A stretch of DNA of 64,000 nt from Amaranthus tricolor (GCF_026212465.1 NC_080058.1:21208200-21272199), one strand, 5' to 3'. Counted from the first letter of the stretch, positions 27,297 to 39,984 are shown. Translations and numbers: made by a program. Notes: a model not told the origin generated them from the letters alone.

Positions 27297-30104
27297 ATGG
27301 CGAACCAAAATGAGCATGAATACGATTTGGTAAGTAATTTAATCGATTCGAATTTTTTCAAAAAAAAAAAAAGATGAACACCAGTCGCGCAACCGGGCCG
27401 TGGCTGGATCGCGTGAAACGCACGATTGGGCCGTGGTTCAATCGCACGTTTCACGTGACCCATCCGCAGCCCGGTCGCGGGCGACTCCTCCTTCTTTAAA
27501 AAAAAACTTTTTATTCCTCTTATTTATTTAAATTATTTTTTATTTTATTATTATTTATTATATTTTGTAGTAAATTATTTTATTTTATAATTTATATTAT
27601 TATTATTTAAATTATTTATTATTTTTTATTTAAATTATTGTAGTAATTTATAATTTATGTTGTAGTAATTTATTTAATTTATTTTATATTTTATCATTAT
27701 TTAAATTATTTTATTTTAAATATATTTTATTTACCTAATTATTATTTATGTAATATTTTGTATTGTTATTGTTAATTTATTTGAAATTTTAATTATTAAA
27801 CTAAATTATTTTTTATTTAATACTTAATATTTTTATTATTAATGTTTATTTATATAATATTTTATTAACCTAATCTATGTTTTATTTTATATTTTAAATA
27901 CTATTTATTAATGATTGAAAAATTATTTTACATTTGCAGGACTTTGAAAACTTAGGGGAGATAATGTAGATTACTCTGATAGATTTGTTACGGATAAAGA
28001 ATTTGATTCTGTAGATGAATTACATGCTTGGGCCGATGAGATAGCAATAGGAATTGGTTTTCAATTTATACGTGCTTCATATAAACAAAAAGAAGGACGT
28101 GCTAGAGTTAGTTTGTACTTAAGATGTCACCGCTATGGTAATATTAGGGGTGATTTAAACAACTTAGATAATGTTACCCGACCTGGTTCTAAAAGTAGAA
28201 CATGTAGGTGTATATTTATGATTGTATGTCGTACTCGTAAACCACGGGAAAACCTTGGACAGTGAGGGTGTGACCTGGTGAAAAAGGAAGACATAACCAC
28301 CCATTCGTAGTGTATAGAGATGGTCATGTAAGGGAAAATAGGTTGACTGTAGATATTTGGAAGCACATACGAGAACTTAGTGCAACCGGCATGAAACCTG
28401 CGTTTATCATGACTTCAATGAATCAAAATTTTCCTGGTTTTTTTACTAGTATGAATCAAATTTATAATGTAAGATAATCAATTAGGAAAAAAGAGATAGA
28501 GGATAGGACTCCGCTTCAACACTGTCTTTATATGGCCATAGAGCATAATTACATGGTTTGGACAGACTTGGATAGTGAAGGGGAATTGATTAGATTATTA
28601 GTTGCAAATCCTACATCCATCTAGATGATACGTACGTGGCCCTATGTTGTGTTGATAGATAAAACTTACAAAACAAACAAACAAAAGTGACCGCTTTGTA
28701 AAATAAATGGAATGACACCAACCAATCACAACTTCTTGTTTGCGTTTTGTTTGATACGAGATGAGGCGACTGTGTCATATTTGTGGGTGATGAAGAGATT
28801 GAGAGATATTTTTGGCAGAGCTTAGGCTTCTAACGTAATCGTAACTGATCGAGACGAGGGTTTATCTGCAACTATTCGTGATGTCTTCCCAGGTAAAAAG
28901 GTTGTATTGATTGATTATTGTCGTTCTATTTATTGAATATATCCTAATTATATTCAATCTTCTGTTTAATGTAGATGTGCGACATTTATTATGCGTATGA
29001 CATATTGCCAATGACGTAGAGAACATGGTGGAAAAATTGTGTGGCGGGAAAATAAATCAACAAGAACAGATATTCAGGCAAACTAGATGGAACTCCTTGG
29101 TTAACGGTTCTACGCTCGCCGAATTTGAAAACAAATGGGAATCGATTGTGGCTACTTGGTCGACTAGGAACAAAAGGGTCGTTCGATATTTAGCTGGAAC
29201 ATGGATTCCACACAAAGAGAAATTTGTGCGTACATGGACGAATGACTGTTTACACATGAGTAACCAGACTACTAGCAGAGTTGAAAGCCAACACTCGTCT
29301 TTCAAGTACTATCTTGGTAGCGGTAATAGCTCATTTGATACCCTGTTTAAAAGGGCACACGCACAAATAACAAATCAGCAATAGAGGATCCGACAAGCGC
29401 TACAGGAATCCATGAATTCTATTTCAAGTTTGCGATATAATTTCTTGAGACCGTTATATTGACATGTATCCATTTTTGCATTGGAACAATTTTTGTTTGA
29501 GCATAACCGTATGTTAGAGTTGGGTGATTATGTATTTGACAAATGCGGTTGTGCACTTCAAAACACCCATGGATTGCCCTATGCCTGTTACTTTTATTTG
29601 TCGATCAGGTCACAAGGTTCGTTGTATTTGGATAACATACATCCATTATGGAAAACATTAACGTACATAGAGGTAGAAGCTGACACCAACGAAGGAGTAC
29701 GACACGTAAGCGCCGATGATAAAGAGTACTTTCAATCATTGGTTGATGAAGTGTTAAAAGCTGAACCCTTAGTTGTACGACGCATGTCTCAGGTACTTAA
29801 AGATGAATTACATCCTGATGGTACCGATATACCTGAGCTACATGCAAGTCCACTGAGAAAGGGAAGACCAAAGACAAGAAAAAACTTTAGGAGAAACAAA
29901 AGCGCTTTTGAATACAACAGAGCATCCTCTAGGGGTCGCAGATCGAGATTTTCTTTATGCGAAAGATCTCGTGGTAGATCTAGTGCTCGATCAACGCAAT
30001 CGTCAGTTGGAATTAACTTTCCTTTCTGTTACCTGGCTTTCCTTTCTGTTATTCACATTAGTTTCAACTTATCTGGAAAAGTACTTGTAGATCCATGTTT
30101 GTAA
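27297..30104 (+). pseudogene. FAR1-MULE-SWIM transposase, OTU part lost (element A)
   Basis: Exon 1 is 27297-27329 (11 codons, MANQNEHEYDL) with a GT donor. The next exon starts at 27940 after TTTGCAG with FENL and the FAR1 zinc domain (RCHRYGNIRGD). The MULE core covers about 28300-28920, and an intron of about 50 bp ends at TTTAATGTAG near 28974. After it come VESQHSSFKYYL (29280) and the SWIM zinc finger CGCALQNTHGLPYAC (about 29540-29585), then a basic Arg/Ser tail to about 30080. A frameshift near 27955, many in-frame stops at 28260-28500, and a stop at about 29383 make it non-functional. The downstream OTU exon seen in element B is absent: sequence passes directly into the PMD gene of the opposite strand. 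Confidence 0.85.
27387..27480. repeat. GC-rich imperfect palindrome in intron 1 of element A
   Basis: A left arm (about 27387-27420, GCGCAACCGGGCC.. to GTGAAACG) pairs with a right arm (about 27447-27480, CGTTTCACG.. to CCCGGTCGCGG). It stands out as a CpG-rich island in an AT-rich intron, about 55 bp after the donor, next to an A-run. Confidence 0.75.
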
Positions 30105-31239
30105 CAATGTAAGACAATCAGCAATAGTCTTGCACCCAGCCCTAGACGCCATACCCAGTAGCTGATACAAATACGCTAGAGTCATTGTGCCCCAAGCAAT
30201 CTCATCCTGTTCGGCATTCATAGTTAGTATAGGGTGAGGTCGCATCCCAGTTCTAGTCTTATCCACCAGCAGTGTTGAACCCACAATAGCCACGTAATAG
30301 GCTGTAGACTGTGTCTCTAAACCCTGAGGCCAGTGGCACATGTGCATAATTTCACTAACGTTGATGCTCCCGCTAGTGAAGTACCCGTTCCTCCGCAGCT
30401 TAGACATGGGCTCTCCAAATAGACCGGCCAGCTTGAGCTTCCACTCACCATCAGCGAGTTCAGCCGAGAGTGAACCTTCAATACCAATACCTAAAATGTG
30501 TTGCACGTCGTGCAACATAATGGTCATCTCCCCCCAAGGCATGTGGAAGGTGTTGATATCCAGCTGCCACCTCTCCAAAAAGGCCGTATTTAAAGCACTG
30601 TCAATACCAAGGGGAGTGGCAGGTAAAACTCCGTACAGCTCATCAGATATATCTTGCAGTCTGATGATCGCCTCCAGCTGCTTTTTCCTAGTAGGGCACT
30701 CCAAAATTGAAGGCGTACGATTAGAGCCCTCAAAATAACCTTAGCTATGTGCCCCCCGTAGCTGGGTATCAAGCGGGCATCAGTAGGGCCCCGGGCTGGG
30801 GTGATGTGATCAGCCAGTCCGTTTCAGCGGACTGTTGGCGCCTCTTCCCCGTGGAGCCGTATCGTCAACCTGGCTTTCTTCTGCATGATCAGAAGCGCCT
30901 GCTGTACTAGGGCTTGCCCGTGTAAACTTACCGGGATGCCCTCGCACGACCGTTCAATCAACTAGCTGACCAATAGAGCCTTCGTAGTCACTATCCTCAT
31001 CACTGCCCCCCCGAATTACTCTGCAGGCTCGTCTAGTCCTCAAAATGAGAACACACTTGGTGCAGTGTACTCGAACGTTGGGCCTGACCATGTCTGGCCG
31101 CCTCTTCCTGCCTAGCCCGCCTACTTGAACCCGTAACCCCCTTCTCATGAGGGTCCCCTCTCAGTAAGGTCGGCCTAGAACTATTTCCGCTCAACATACC
31201 TCTAAAAAAACTCTTTCCTCTTCTTTGGTTACCAACCAT
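30069..31239 (-). pseudogene. Plant mobile domain (PMD/MAIN-like) protein, truncated (element A)
   Basis: ATG at 31239 starts the same N-terminus as in element B (MVGNQRRGK.., SSRPTLLRGDPHEKG). After a frameshifted acidic linker, the PMD core at 30770-30120 reads IPSYGGHIAK, FLERWQLDINTFHMPWGEM, LHDVQHILGI and LGMASRAGCKTIADCL. PMD proteins include MAIN and MAIL1, nuclear factors for genome stability and silencing, and many transposon-borne relatives. The C-terminal exons are missing because of a deletion that joined this gene to the SWIM gene tail (near 30080). At the codon where element B has TAG (57883), this copy has CAG. Confidence 0.82.
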
Positions 31240-31259
31240 TTACTACAATTTTGATAATT

Positions 31260-33253
31260 TAATTAACTATTAATAATAAATTAAAATAATAAAATGAAGA
31301 CTCAACTCTCTTAAGTGATGATAATTCAAAACACATATTAATAAAACAAATAAATTGAGTAATTATATTTAGTTGTTTAAGTCGGTCCAAAATCATATTA
31401 AATATAAAGTGAATAATTGATATATATTTTAAGTTCGAAATATTTTAAATGTTGGTAGTTTATTTAATAAACTAGCTAAGATTGAAATATGCTTGAAATA
31501 CGTTTAAATGACTTAAGTTTATCTTAAGGTTGAAATTAAAAGTTTTGAAATAAGTTTAAATGGTTTTAAGATAACTATGTTTAAGATAAGGTTATTTTCG
31601 TCATTATCATTTGAAATATTTTAATAGGTCAAAGTGTATTAAAATTAACTTTGAAATATTTTAATAGGTTAAAATATATTGAAATTAATTTTGAATTAAA
31701 AATAAAGTATGTTTGAATATTTGAATATATCATTACACGTCCTATTTTAAACGTTTGGATATATTATATGTTTTATCTTCTATGTTAAATTTGTAATTTA
31801 AAATGTGTGCTTAAGACATTTAGATGATTAAATATTAAAGTATAAGCTTCACACGTTTTGTAATTAAGAGTACACGGTTTATATCTGAAATTAAATAAGT
31901 TATTCAGCTATGCTAAATAAAGGCTTTCCTATAAATAAGATGATAATTTAAATTGACACTAAAAATAGAAAAAGACAATTTAAATTAATTCTAAAAATAA
32001 GAATTAATTTTAAATATAATTTTACACGTTATTTTATCTGGTTTTTGCTGAGTATTCAATATCTTCTATGAGTTCTAACGTGGCAGCACAACATTGATTA
32101 TTGATAACAAAATACATCACACAATGATGTAATTATATGAGCTGTAAGTGCAACATCAGTTTGAGTTAAAGTTCAAGATCTTTGAAGACTGGTGCAGATT
32201 ATCCAAATCAACGAAATTGATGGATGAAGCTTTCTTGCTCTACAAGGATATGTTGAGGCGTGACATATATAAATACAAGGCTTCGTTCAAGGATTAAGAT
32301 GACACCTCTTCTTACAATTTTCTCTCTTGTTGAAATAAGATCTAATATTCTCTAAACGTTCAAAAAGAGTTGTAATTCTTAGTTTATCTAACTCTTACAA
32401 TTTGTAATAGGATTAAGTGTTAAAAAAGGTTAGAATTTTCATAGATTAATACACCTAACCTTAGAATACTTTTTAAAGTATTTAACTTATAATTTCTAGT
32501 GTGAGATTGGGATTTGCTTTTATTAAGGGACTTGTAAGACGTAAAGTATTTAACTTATAATCTCTAGTGTGAGATTGGGATTTGCTTTTATTAAGGGACT
32601 TGTAAGACATTCTTCAAGGGGAAGAACGTGGTGAGAGAAGATAGAGAGATCTTTTAAGTTGTCTTAAAGTCTATTAATAAAAGGCGTTGAATCCTACGGG
32701 TTGGAAGAGAACCCTTAGGCGGGGACTAGGTTGTTTAGAACCGAACCTCGTTAACATATCGTGTGTTATTGTTTAAGTTTATTTCCGCACATACGTTATA
32801 GTTTTATTAATCGACATAAAACTATTCCAGAAAACAGTTTTAAAAGGTCACCCAAGCTCTTAAGCTAACCTTCCAGACAAAAAATTTTAAACGGGCATAC
32901 TCTCTATTCACCCCCACCCTCTAGAGAGTATTCGACCTCCTATCAACTTTCATAAAATATTACGTTAAGTCAATTACATGAATAAAAAATAATAACTAGT
33001 TACCATATTAATTCATAATTGGAAACGATTGCGTAATTAACATTAATAAATTCTCGGCACTAAAAAGATTATTATATTATTTTTAATTACATTAACAAAA
33101 TTAATTTAATATACATTTAATAATATAAATTATTAACAAATAATATAATTCATACATATAAACTAATAAACATTTAAAATAAATATTATTAAATTAATAA
33201 GTTAAATTACTAAACATTTAATTAATATATTATATAAGTTAATAATTATTAAT

Positions 33254-33333
<80 letters not shown>

Positions 33334-33342
33334 TTTCAAAAC

Positions 33343-33407
<65 letters not shown>

Positions 33408-33600
33408 TTAATATTAAATTAATTAAAAACAAATTTTTTAAAAATAAATTCGATTAAAAATTTCGTCAACTTATTGTTCGCGTTTTGAATTCCTTAGCTT
33501 TAGCTCTACAAATTTTAAGTTTTGATTTAGCGTTTAGAGTGATAAAAGTTTTATTCAGTGAGATTGGAGTGTTTTATACAAATTTTAAGTCCAGGGGCAT
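31260..33600. other. Non-coding right part of element A, with a copia-type solo LTR relic
   Basis: No genes are seen. About 32040-32945 reads like a copia LTR: AAGGCGTTGAATCC, GGCGGGGACTAGGTTG and a pyrimidine-rich 3' end CACCCCCACCCTC.. to CCTCCTATCA near 32945. Its 5' boundary and target duplication are unclear. Inside it, a unit of about 72 bp (AAAGTATTTAACTTATAAT to GGGACTTGTAAGAC) is duplicated in tandem (about 32475-32610). The rest is very AT-rich. Confidence 0.5.
33256..33408. repeat. AAT/ATT inverted microsatellites
   Basis: An AAT run flips to ATT near 33301, then after a short spacer (TTTTCAAAACT) another AAT run follows. This is the same inverted design as at 25717-25868. ORFs of Leu, Asn or Ile repeats here are not genes. 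Confidence 0.92.
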
Positions 33601-33671
33601 TTTCGTCAATTAATCAAAATAGGGGTAGCGATAAAATGAAAAGGATGGCGAAGTTTAAGGATTGGAAATTT

Positions 33672-34307
33672 CAAAGATTTTGTAGTATTCATTTGATGAC
33701 ATCACTTTCCTAATTTGTCTATTTCCTCTTGTTTTACAAAGACTCATTAACATGAAATTATTAGTGGTTTAATTACTTGTAATTGTGTGGATAGTTGTAG
33801 GCCTAGCCAAAAACGGAAGTACCATGAGCAATGGTTTAGGGCTCCGCCTTTATGGAGGTCCACAATTTATGATACAAATTTAATTCTAATAAAAGCTGAA
33901 CTCGTTAACTGATACTTGCATACATCGATGCTCCAATCTATACGTTTTCTTTTTCTCAATTTTGTTTTGCTTTCTACTAACTTCTCAACCCCTCAATCTC
34001 TCATTGTTGTGAAATTTTTTTTAAATAGCACAAGCGTACTTGAATCGTAGCACAATTATGGGTCAGTTTATAAGTAGGTTATCTGTTAATATAATTTAGC
34101 TAATTAATCACATTAAGGTACCAAATTATGAGCTTTTAACTAAACTAAGGATGCAATTGTATTAAGGTCACTTAATTCAATGGATATAAGGCATAGGACA
34201 ATGGTAATCCCGCTAACATGCATGAGATTAGAATTTTAAGATCAATGCTAATTATATCAACTAGGTTCCAGGTGAAAAAGCTATAATTATTCCTTTTCGG
34301 GATGCTA
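33672..34307. other. Intergenic, no gene recognised
   Basis: AT-rich sequence without coding signal. Around 33800-33890 the wording GGCCTAGCCAAAAACGG and GGGCTCCGCCTTTATGG resembles an end of a hAT-type element, but no second terminus or target duplication was found. Confidence 0.45.
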
Positions 34308-37250
34308 CACTAGTGATAAAAAACCACATTTGCTGCGTAATATATACTGCGGTTTTACAAAAAAGCAGCATAAAATTATTTTTGACAAAAAAAATTAAAT
34401 ATATGATGCGGTTTCCCCATTGCCCGTAGCAATTAATCGAACTTGCACAAGCATATGTTGCGGTTTAACCATTGCCCGTAGCAATTAATTGAAGATTCAC
34501 TGTATATGATGCAGTTGTTCTTAGCCCGCAGCAAATAAGCATTAAAAAATCTCGCCTTTTAACGTTATACCCTTAAACCCACACTAAGAATTTTCATAAA
34601 ACACTCAAAAGTGGCTAGTATTGTTTCATAAAACATCTTCTTCAGGCTGCTACGTACTGTGTTCTTCTGCAAGTTCCATTGTCTTCTTCAAGTGCCATTG
34701 TCTTCTTCAATTTCGCATACTGTCTTCTTGTTTAACCCACGCACACATTGCTACTGTCTTGTTCTTCAAGTTCGTTCTTCTTGTTCAAGTTCCTTCTTCT
34801 TGTTCAAGTTCTTTAAACCCACACGAAAAACCCACGAACATTTCAAAATAAACCCACCATTTTCGTTCCTTTTCTTCTTCTTTAACATTTAAAACCCACC
34901 ATTGTTGCTTCCTTCAAAAACCCACGAAATAAGGGCTTATTCTTGTTCTTCGTCAAGGTATTATTTTTTCAAGCTTAAATTTAAGTTCTTCAAATTTCAT
35001 TTTGTTTTGGGGAATCAGTTTATTTTATACTAATTTTGACTCTGTTTTTCATTGTAGGTTGTGTAATCAAATTTAAAAACAACATTATCATTTCTATTTA
35101 CCAAGGTATGTATTGTATATTTGAATGTGAATAATTTACTTGTGTATGTATTTGTATATTTGAATGTGAATAATTTTGATTAATTAGGATTTTTAGGGTG
35201 GATTGAATGTGAATAATTTACTAATGTATGTAGTGGTATATTTGAATGTGAATAATTTACTTATGTATGTAGTTGTATATTATTAGTTTATTAATTATTT
35301 TGATTTATGTGCATTTGGTTAAAGAAAAATGGTTTTTTTTGTTATGTATGTTTTGTAATTAAAATATACATAATTTGAATACTTTAAATAATATAAAGGT
35401 TATATAGGGTTAAATAGGGTTAATTTTGGTTAATTAATTTTGTTTCATGCCAAGTTTCATTAATTTTGTTTCATGGAATAAGTATATATATTAAAAGTTG
35501 TTATTAAAGTTGTTTTGAATTACAAAATCACACTAATTAGGATGACAAAAGATCGATCTTGGATGTATGGAAGCATTGAATCGTCAGAATTTATTGATGA
35601 CGTATTAGAATTTTGTAGTATTGCGGTTGAACATCAAGTTAGGACGGGAAAGTTGGTTTTTATTGCCCATGTGTCACTTGTGGCATGTATCAAAGGTAGA
35701 TAGTCTTGATATCCTTAGGGAGCACATACTTCGACGTGGGTTTAGGCCTCAATATCATGTTTGGGTTTTGCATGGTGAGGAGGGAGTTTACAAAGAAAAA
35801 AAGTGTTGTTGAGGATGTCAATAATGTGGCGGATGTCAATGAGGATGTAGTAGATCATGTTGATGGGTATGAGACAGATGAAGAGAATGTCGATGAGGAT
35901 GTGGATCGTGTTGATGAGATGATGGAGGGAGTCGAGGATGAGTTAGGAAAACGTCCTCGTGTTTTTGACTTGTTGACAGGCTTCTCAAAAGCCTTTGTAC
36001 CCTGGATGTACTAAAGTTCACCAAACTAACAGCAGTGTTCACAATTTTTAACATTAAGTCAAAGTTCAATTGGAGTGACGCTAGTTTCACAATGTTATTA
36101 GAAGCGTTAGGTGAGATGCTTCATGAGAGATATGAACTTCCAAAGTCGACATATTATGCCAAAAAGCTCATGTGTCCTTTCGACTTAGAGTACCAGAAGA
36201 TTCATGCGTATCCGAATGATTGTGTATTGTATCGGAATGAAAACGAGAACTTAGAAGAGTGTCCTAGGTATGGCTTATCGCGCTACAAACGTAAAGGGGC
36301 TCGGGATGCTAAAAGGCCCCCGGTTAAGGTATTGTGGTATCTTCCAATAATACCTAGATTCAAGCACTTGTTTTCTATAAAGAAAGGTGGCAATGCTTTT
36401 ATGCACCGTTAATGATTATCATGCATATGGAAACTTATCGGGGTATAAGAACAAAGGGAAAAAAGCATGCCCAATATGTATCGATGACATAGAATCCATA
36501 TGGATTCCTAAGTGCAAACACGTATTCATGTACCATCGAAAGTTCCTCCCACGAGATCACCAATATCATAAGAAGAAGAAGAAGATGTACAACGGGGATG
36601 TTGAGGACTGTGTAGCTCGTGGACCGTTGACCAGTTATGAGGTTTATGAACAGGTTAAAGGAGTTCAGACTGTATTTGGTAAAACAAGGCAAGTGCAAGG
36701 GGGTGAAGACCGATTATGGAAAAAAGAATCAATCTTTTGGAAGCTTCCATATTGGAGAGATCTACATGTTAGGCATTGTCTTGACGTTATGCATATAGAG
36801 AAAAATGTATGTGATGCCGTACTCGGGACTCTCATGAACATTTGGGGTAAGACAAAGGATGTTAAGGCCATGCGAGATTGGTTTGAATGTAAGGGTCTTC
36901 GTCCGGAGTTGTGGGCACATATTAAGGTGAGTAAGAAAAGAAATAGAGATGATGAAGTTGGTGGCACTAACAAGGGAAAGGGCGGTAAGAAAAAGATGAG
37001 TAATGAAAATTTTATTTGCCTCTAGCTTGCTACACATATTCCAAAGTAGAGAAGCGGGCATTTTGTGAGTCTTTGTATGACATTAATGTTCCGTCTGGGT
37101 ACTCATCCAACATGAAGAGATTTGTGGCCCTAAATGGTGAGTTGAAGTTGGGAAGCATGAAATCTCACGATTGCCATGTAATGATGCAAGTGTTCTTACC
37201 AATCGCAATCCGCGGAATACTGCCAAAACATGTGAGATATGCTATTACTA
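34308..37250 (+). mobile_element. 5' part of a second CACTA element
   Basis: Starts CACTAGTGATAAAAAACC with subterminal TTTGCTGCG and TGATGCGGTTT motifs, then a 5' leader related to the complement of 15150-15600, then a TNP2 fragment. Same family as the 6186 element but diverged. The right half is absent: the hAT-like piece at 37249 interrupts it, and no CACTA sequence reappears beyond the Sirevirus. Confidence 0.82.
35530..37250 (+). pseudogene. TNP2-type transposase fragment
   Basis: Begins with the transposase-associated domain (MTKDRSWMYGSIES, near 35539), then an acidic linker (35830-35950) and Transposase_21 blocks (CPFDLEYQKIHAYPNDC, 36175; KKACPICIDDIES, 36460; HCLDVMHIEKNVCDA, 36775; CKGLRPELWAHIK). 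It stops where a hAT-like element enters the LPKHVRYAIT block. A deletion near 36385 joins ..FSIKKG to ..AMLLCTVND, removing the block that contains NPFRN in the other copy, and frameshifts occur at about 35690, 35815 and 37015. Confidence 0.87.
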
Positions 37251-38442
37251 GGGCTGCACACGGTCCGGTCTGGTCTGGTTTGACAGAAAAATCAGACCAG
37301 ACTAGAAATTCCGGTCTGGAAATTTTTCAGACCAGACCAGACCAGTCAAGACACCAGACCGGACCGGACCAGACCGTTCTAGAACGGTCTGGTCTGGTCT
37401 GGTCTACGGTTTTTTTATTTTTTTGTATTTTTTTAATTGAAAATCTAAGATAAACGATAATCTGTAAACAAAATACATCATCAAATCCGAAATTGATACC
37501 AAATAATTGTTCCACAACTGCAATGATTTAGCATGCTAAAGCCTATAATTTACAACCAGATATTTTACTTTATTTATCATATATGAAGAAATTGATTCAA
37601 CTTGCTCATAAATTGAAATAACATATTGAGAGAAGTATTTAACAGTATAATTCCAATTTTCCCTTTGTGAGCAAGGCAGGGAAATATAAAGTCTTTAATT
37701 ACTAGTTAACACATTGTTCTACTCAAGTCCTATGATATGACCCATCAAATAAAGGTTTCTATAAAACAATTTAGTCTACAATATCAACCAATATCAACGA
37801 CAATCAAAAACTGAAGCAATCAAAACAATTTAAACAATTTACAATATCCACCAGAAGTCCAGAAGCAATCCATTCATCTTCAAATTTAAACAAAACTGAT
37901 AAAAAAACCCTAAAAAATCAAAAAATCAACCAATATACTTACATTACGAGATTCTACACTTGATTCCGTGGTGAAGTGTTGAAGGAGGAGCGTCAAAGCC
38001 TCGAAGAAGCACAGAAGCACAACTGGTACTGGTATCGAACTGGAAGGAATCGAGGGAGAAATTGAGGGAGAAATCGAGGGTGATTCTACAGTTAATCGAG
38101 GGAGAAATCGAGGGAGAAGGAGAAGGAAGGAATCAAGGGAGAAGGAGAAGGAATCGAGGGAGAATGAGAAAGAACGAGGGAGAAGGAGAACTGAAGGTGA
38201 AGGGATGGAGGGACGGAGCCACGGAGGAATAGATGCAGAAAGCCAGAAATCAACTTTCCTAAATCAGATTCAGAACATTATGATTCATAATGTTATAATA
38301 GATTAATAGTAACATTTAAAATTAAAAATAAAATGGAATTAATTACGGTTTCCCGGTCCGGTTTGGTTTGAAAATTTTTAAACCGGGACCGGACCGTAAA
38401 CCGTTTAAAAAAAAAAAAAAAACGGGACCAGACCATTTAGAG
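37249..38442. mobile_element. hAT-like element, right end lost
   Basis: Starts TAGGGCTGCACACGGTCCGG inside the TNP2 fragment and carries the GGTCTGG/CCAGACC and CGGTTT subterminal motifs of the element at 5818. Near 38340-38440 the opposite-orientation set appears (CCGGTCCGG, GGACCGGACCG, ACCAGACCATTTAG), but the last ~70 bp seen in the 20470-20540 copy are missing. The sequence passes directly into LTR sequence of the Sirevirus. The middle (37450-38290) has no coding signal. Confidence 0.7.
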
Positions 38443-39970
38443 TAGAGAAATAGGCCTAGAGTAGAGAAGCTTCAAGTGAAGCATATTTGTTTTATGTAAT
38501 TGTAATTGAATGCCTATAACATATTGAGAATTTTGAAATCCCGGGGGGTCGTGGTTTTTCCTTCTTATTAGGCCAAGAAGGTTTCCACGTAAAATCTTTG
38601 TCTCCTTTTATTATTTTTCTTTTCGTTTTTGAGTTTAAGTTTTGTTCTTGTTGGAATATGAAGAGATGATCAAATGCAACAAGAGGGGGGGGGGGGGGGG
38701 GGGGGGGGGGTGAATTGTTGTGTATTGAGTTGTACTACTTTTTTGCTCTAACTTGCGAAATTTTAACTCACAAAATAAAACTTAAACTTAAGAAGCAAGA
38801 AATAAAAAGAGACAAAGATTTTACGTGGAAACCTTCTTGGCCTAATAAGAAGGAAAAACCACGACCCCCGGGATTTCAAAATTCTCACTATGTTTAGGCA
38901 ATCAATTACAATTACACAAAACAATGTTTGCTTCACTTGAAGCTTCTCTACTCTAGGCCTAATTCTCTTTCTCTATTCTCTCTTTCTCTTTCTCTTCTCA
39001 CGTTTCTTTTCTCTAATTCCCTTAGACTTCCCACAAGTCTAATTACAACAAATCACACATCAACCCTTACAAGGCCATTTCTCAAGAGGATTACAATTAA
39101 AATAATTACTTAAGAAAAATATAATAAATTAATTGGCATGTAAAAACTGAAAATATTTTTCTTAATTTGATCTCCCTTTTATGGACACTCTTAAATATCT
39201 TTTGGTTCGAGCAAAGTTCCTTCTATTTATAGAGGAAACAGCCAGCAGTTACCATAAGCATAACGTCCACTATCTCACACATACCTCCACTACCCCACGT
39301 TCTCAAAACAAAAGGTGGTGGAATTAAGAAAGTGTCCGGCTGTTATTTACTCAAAGAAAAATCAGTTTCCTTAATGCTAAAAATAGCATAGGTAAAAACA
39401 TAAGATCCTAAAAAATAGGAGATCTAAATCTAATTAAGAAAAAATCTTGGGATATTTTTAGAAAACCTAAAAATAGATTTGCCAACCAATTTATCAATAA
39501 TTAAGCAATTAAATTAATTCTAAACCATTACATCAACTTAAAAACTGAAAATAATTAATTCGCAATTTTTCAGTCGATGCTATTCGTCAGACCTGCTACG
39601 TAGGAACAACGTACTGTCTCCAGCTTCAACTTCAGTCAGAATGTTCATTTTAGGAACAGTAGACTGTACGTCTACTTTGAACATTATAACACTTATCTAA
39701 CATCTTGGGCATATTAAGACATGTACATCTTCCACGAACCAAGTCATAGGCTTCATCAACGATTCAAACTAAATCGGATATATACCTACAAAACAATCTC
39801 TAAAAATATGTTTGTTTATTTAAAAGTGAAGTCATCATCAAAACCTTAAGAGGCCAACAGTTCTTTACTTGATACAATTTCGCAAAAATTAGAGGCAAAA
39901 ATCTTAAACCTAATACACAACAATTCACCCCCCCTCTTGTTGCATTCGATCATCTATTAGCATTCCTACA
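38443..39970 (+). repeat. Truncated 5' LTR of the Sirevirus
   Basis: Only the last ~320 bp of the LTR remain, in two parts: 38443-38648 (matching about 49010-49218) and 39865-39970 (ending GCATTCCTACA). The first ~900 bp are gone at the junction with the hAT-like piece. The two parts are separated by an inverted solo LTR. Confidence 0.88.
38649..39859 (-). repeat. Inverted solo LTR of the same Sirevirus family
   Basis: Read on the minus strand it begins TGTTGGCCTCTTAAGG and ends ATATTCCAACA, matching the 3' LTR at 48106-49342 along its length. GTTCT at 38644-38648 and 39860-39864 is the 5-bp target duplication. A run of 26 G at 38685-38710 corresponds to the C-run of the plus-strand LTR. Confidence 0.92.
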
Positions 39971-39972
39971 AT

Positions 39973-39984
39973 TGGTATCAGAGC
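39973..39984 (+). other. Sirevirus primer-binding site
   Basis: TGGTATCAGAGC, the standard initiator-tRNA-Met site, lies two bases after the CCTACA end of the 5' LTR. Confidence 0.92.

Larger units (their letters stand above)
27140..33671 (+). mobile_element. Mutator-like element A, decayed
   Basis: The left end (about 27150-27215) and right end (about 33600-33671) show TIR-like wording shared with element B: ATTTTATC(A/G)(T/C)CAC at the left and AGCGATAAAATGAAAAGGATGGCG then AAGGATTGG at the right. Contents match B: an 11-codon first exon, intron with a GC-rich palindrome, FAR1-MULE-SWIM on the plus strand and PMD on the minus strand. The OTU exon and the PMD C-terminus are deleted. No 9-bp target duplication was identified, so the limits are approximate. 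Confidence 0.7.

Noticed and set aside
34621..34892. ORFs of about 76 residues with Ser, Cys and Phe repeats
   Set aside because: They lie in the CTTCTT-rich 5' leader of the second CACTA and mirror 15230-15651 in the first; no domain is recognisable.
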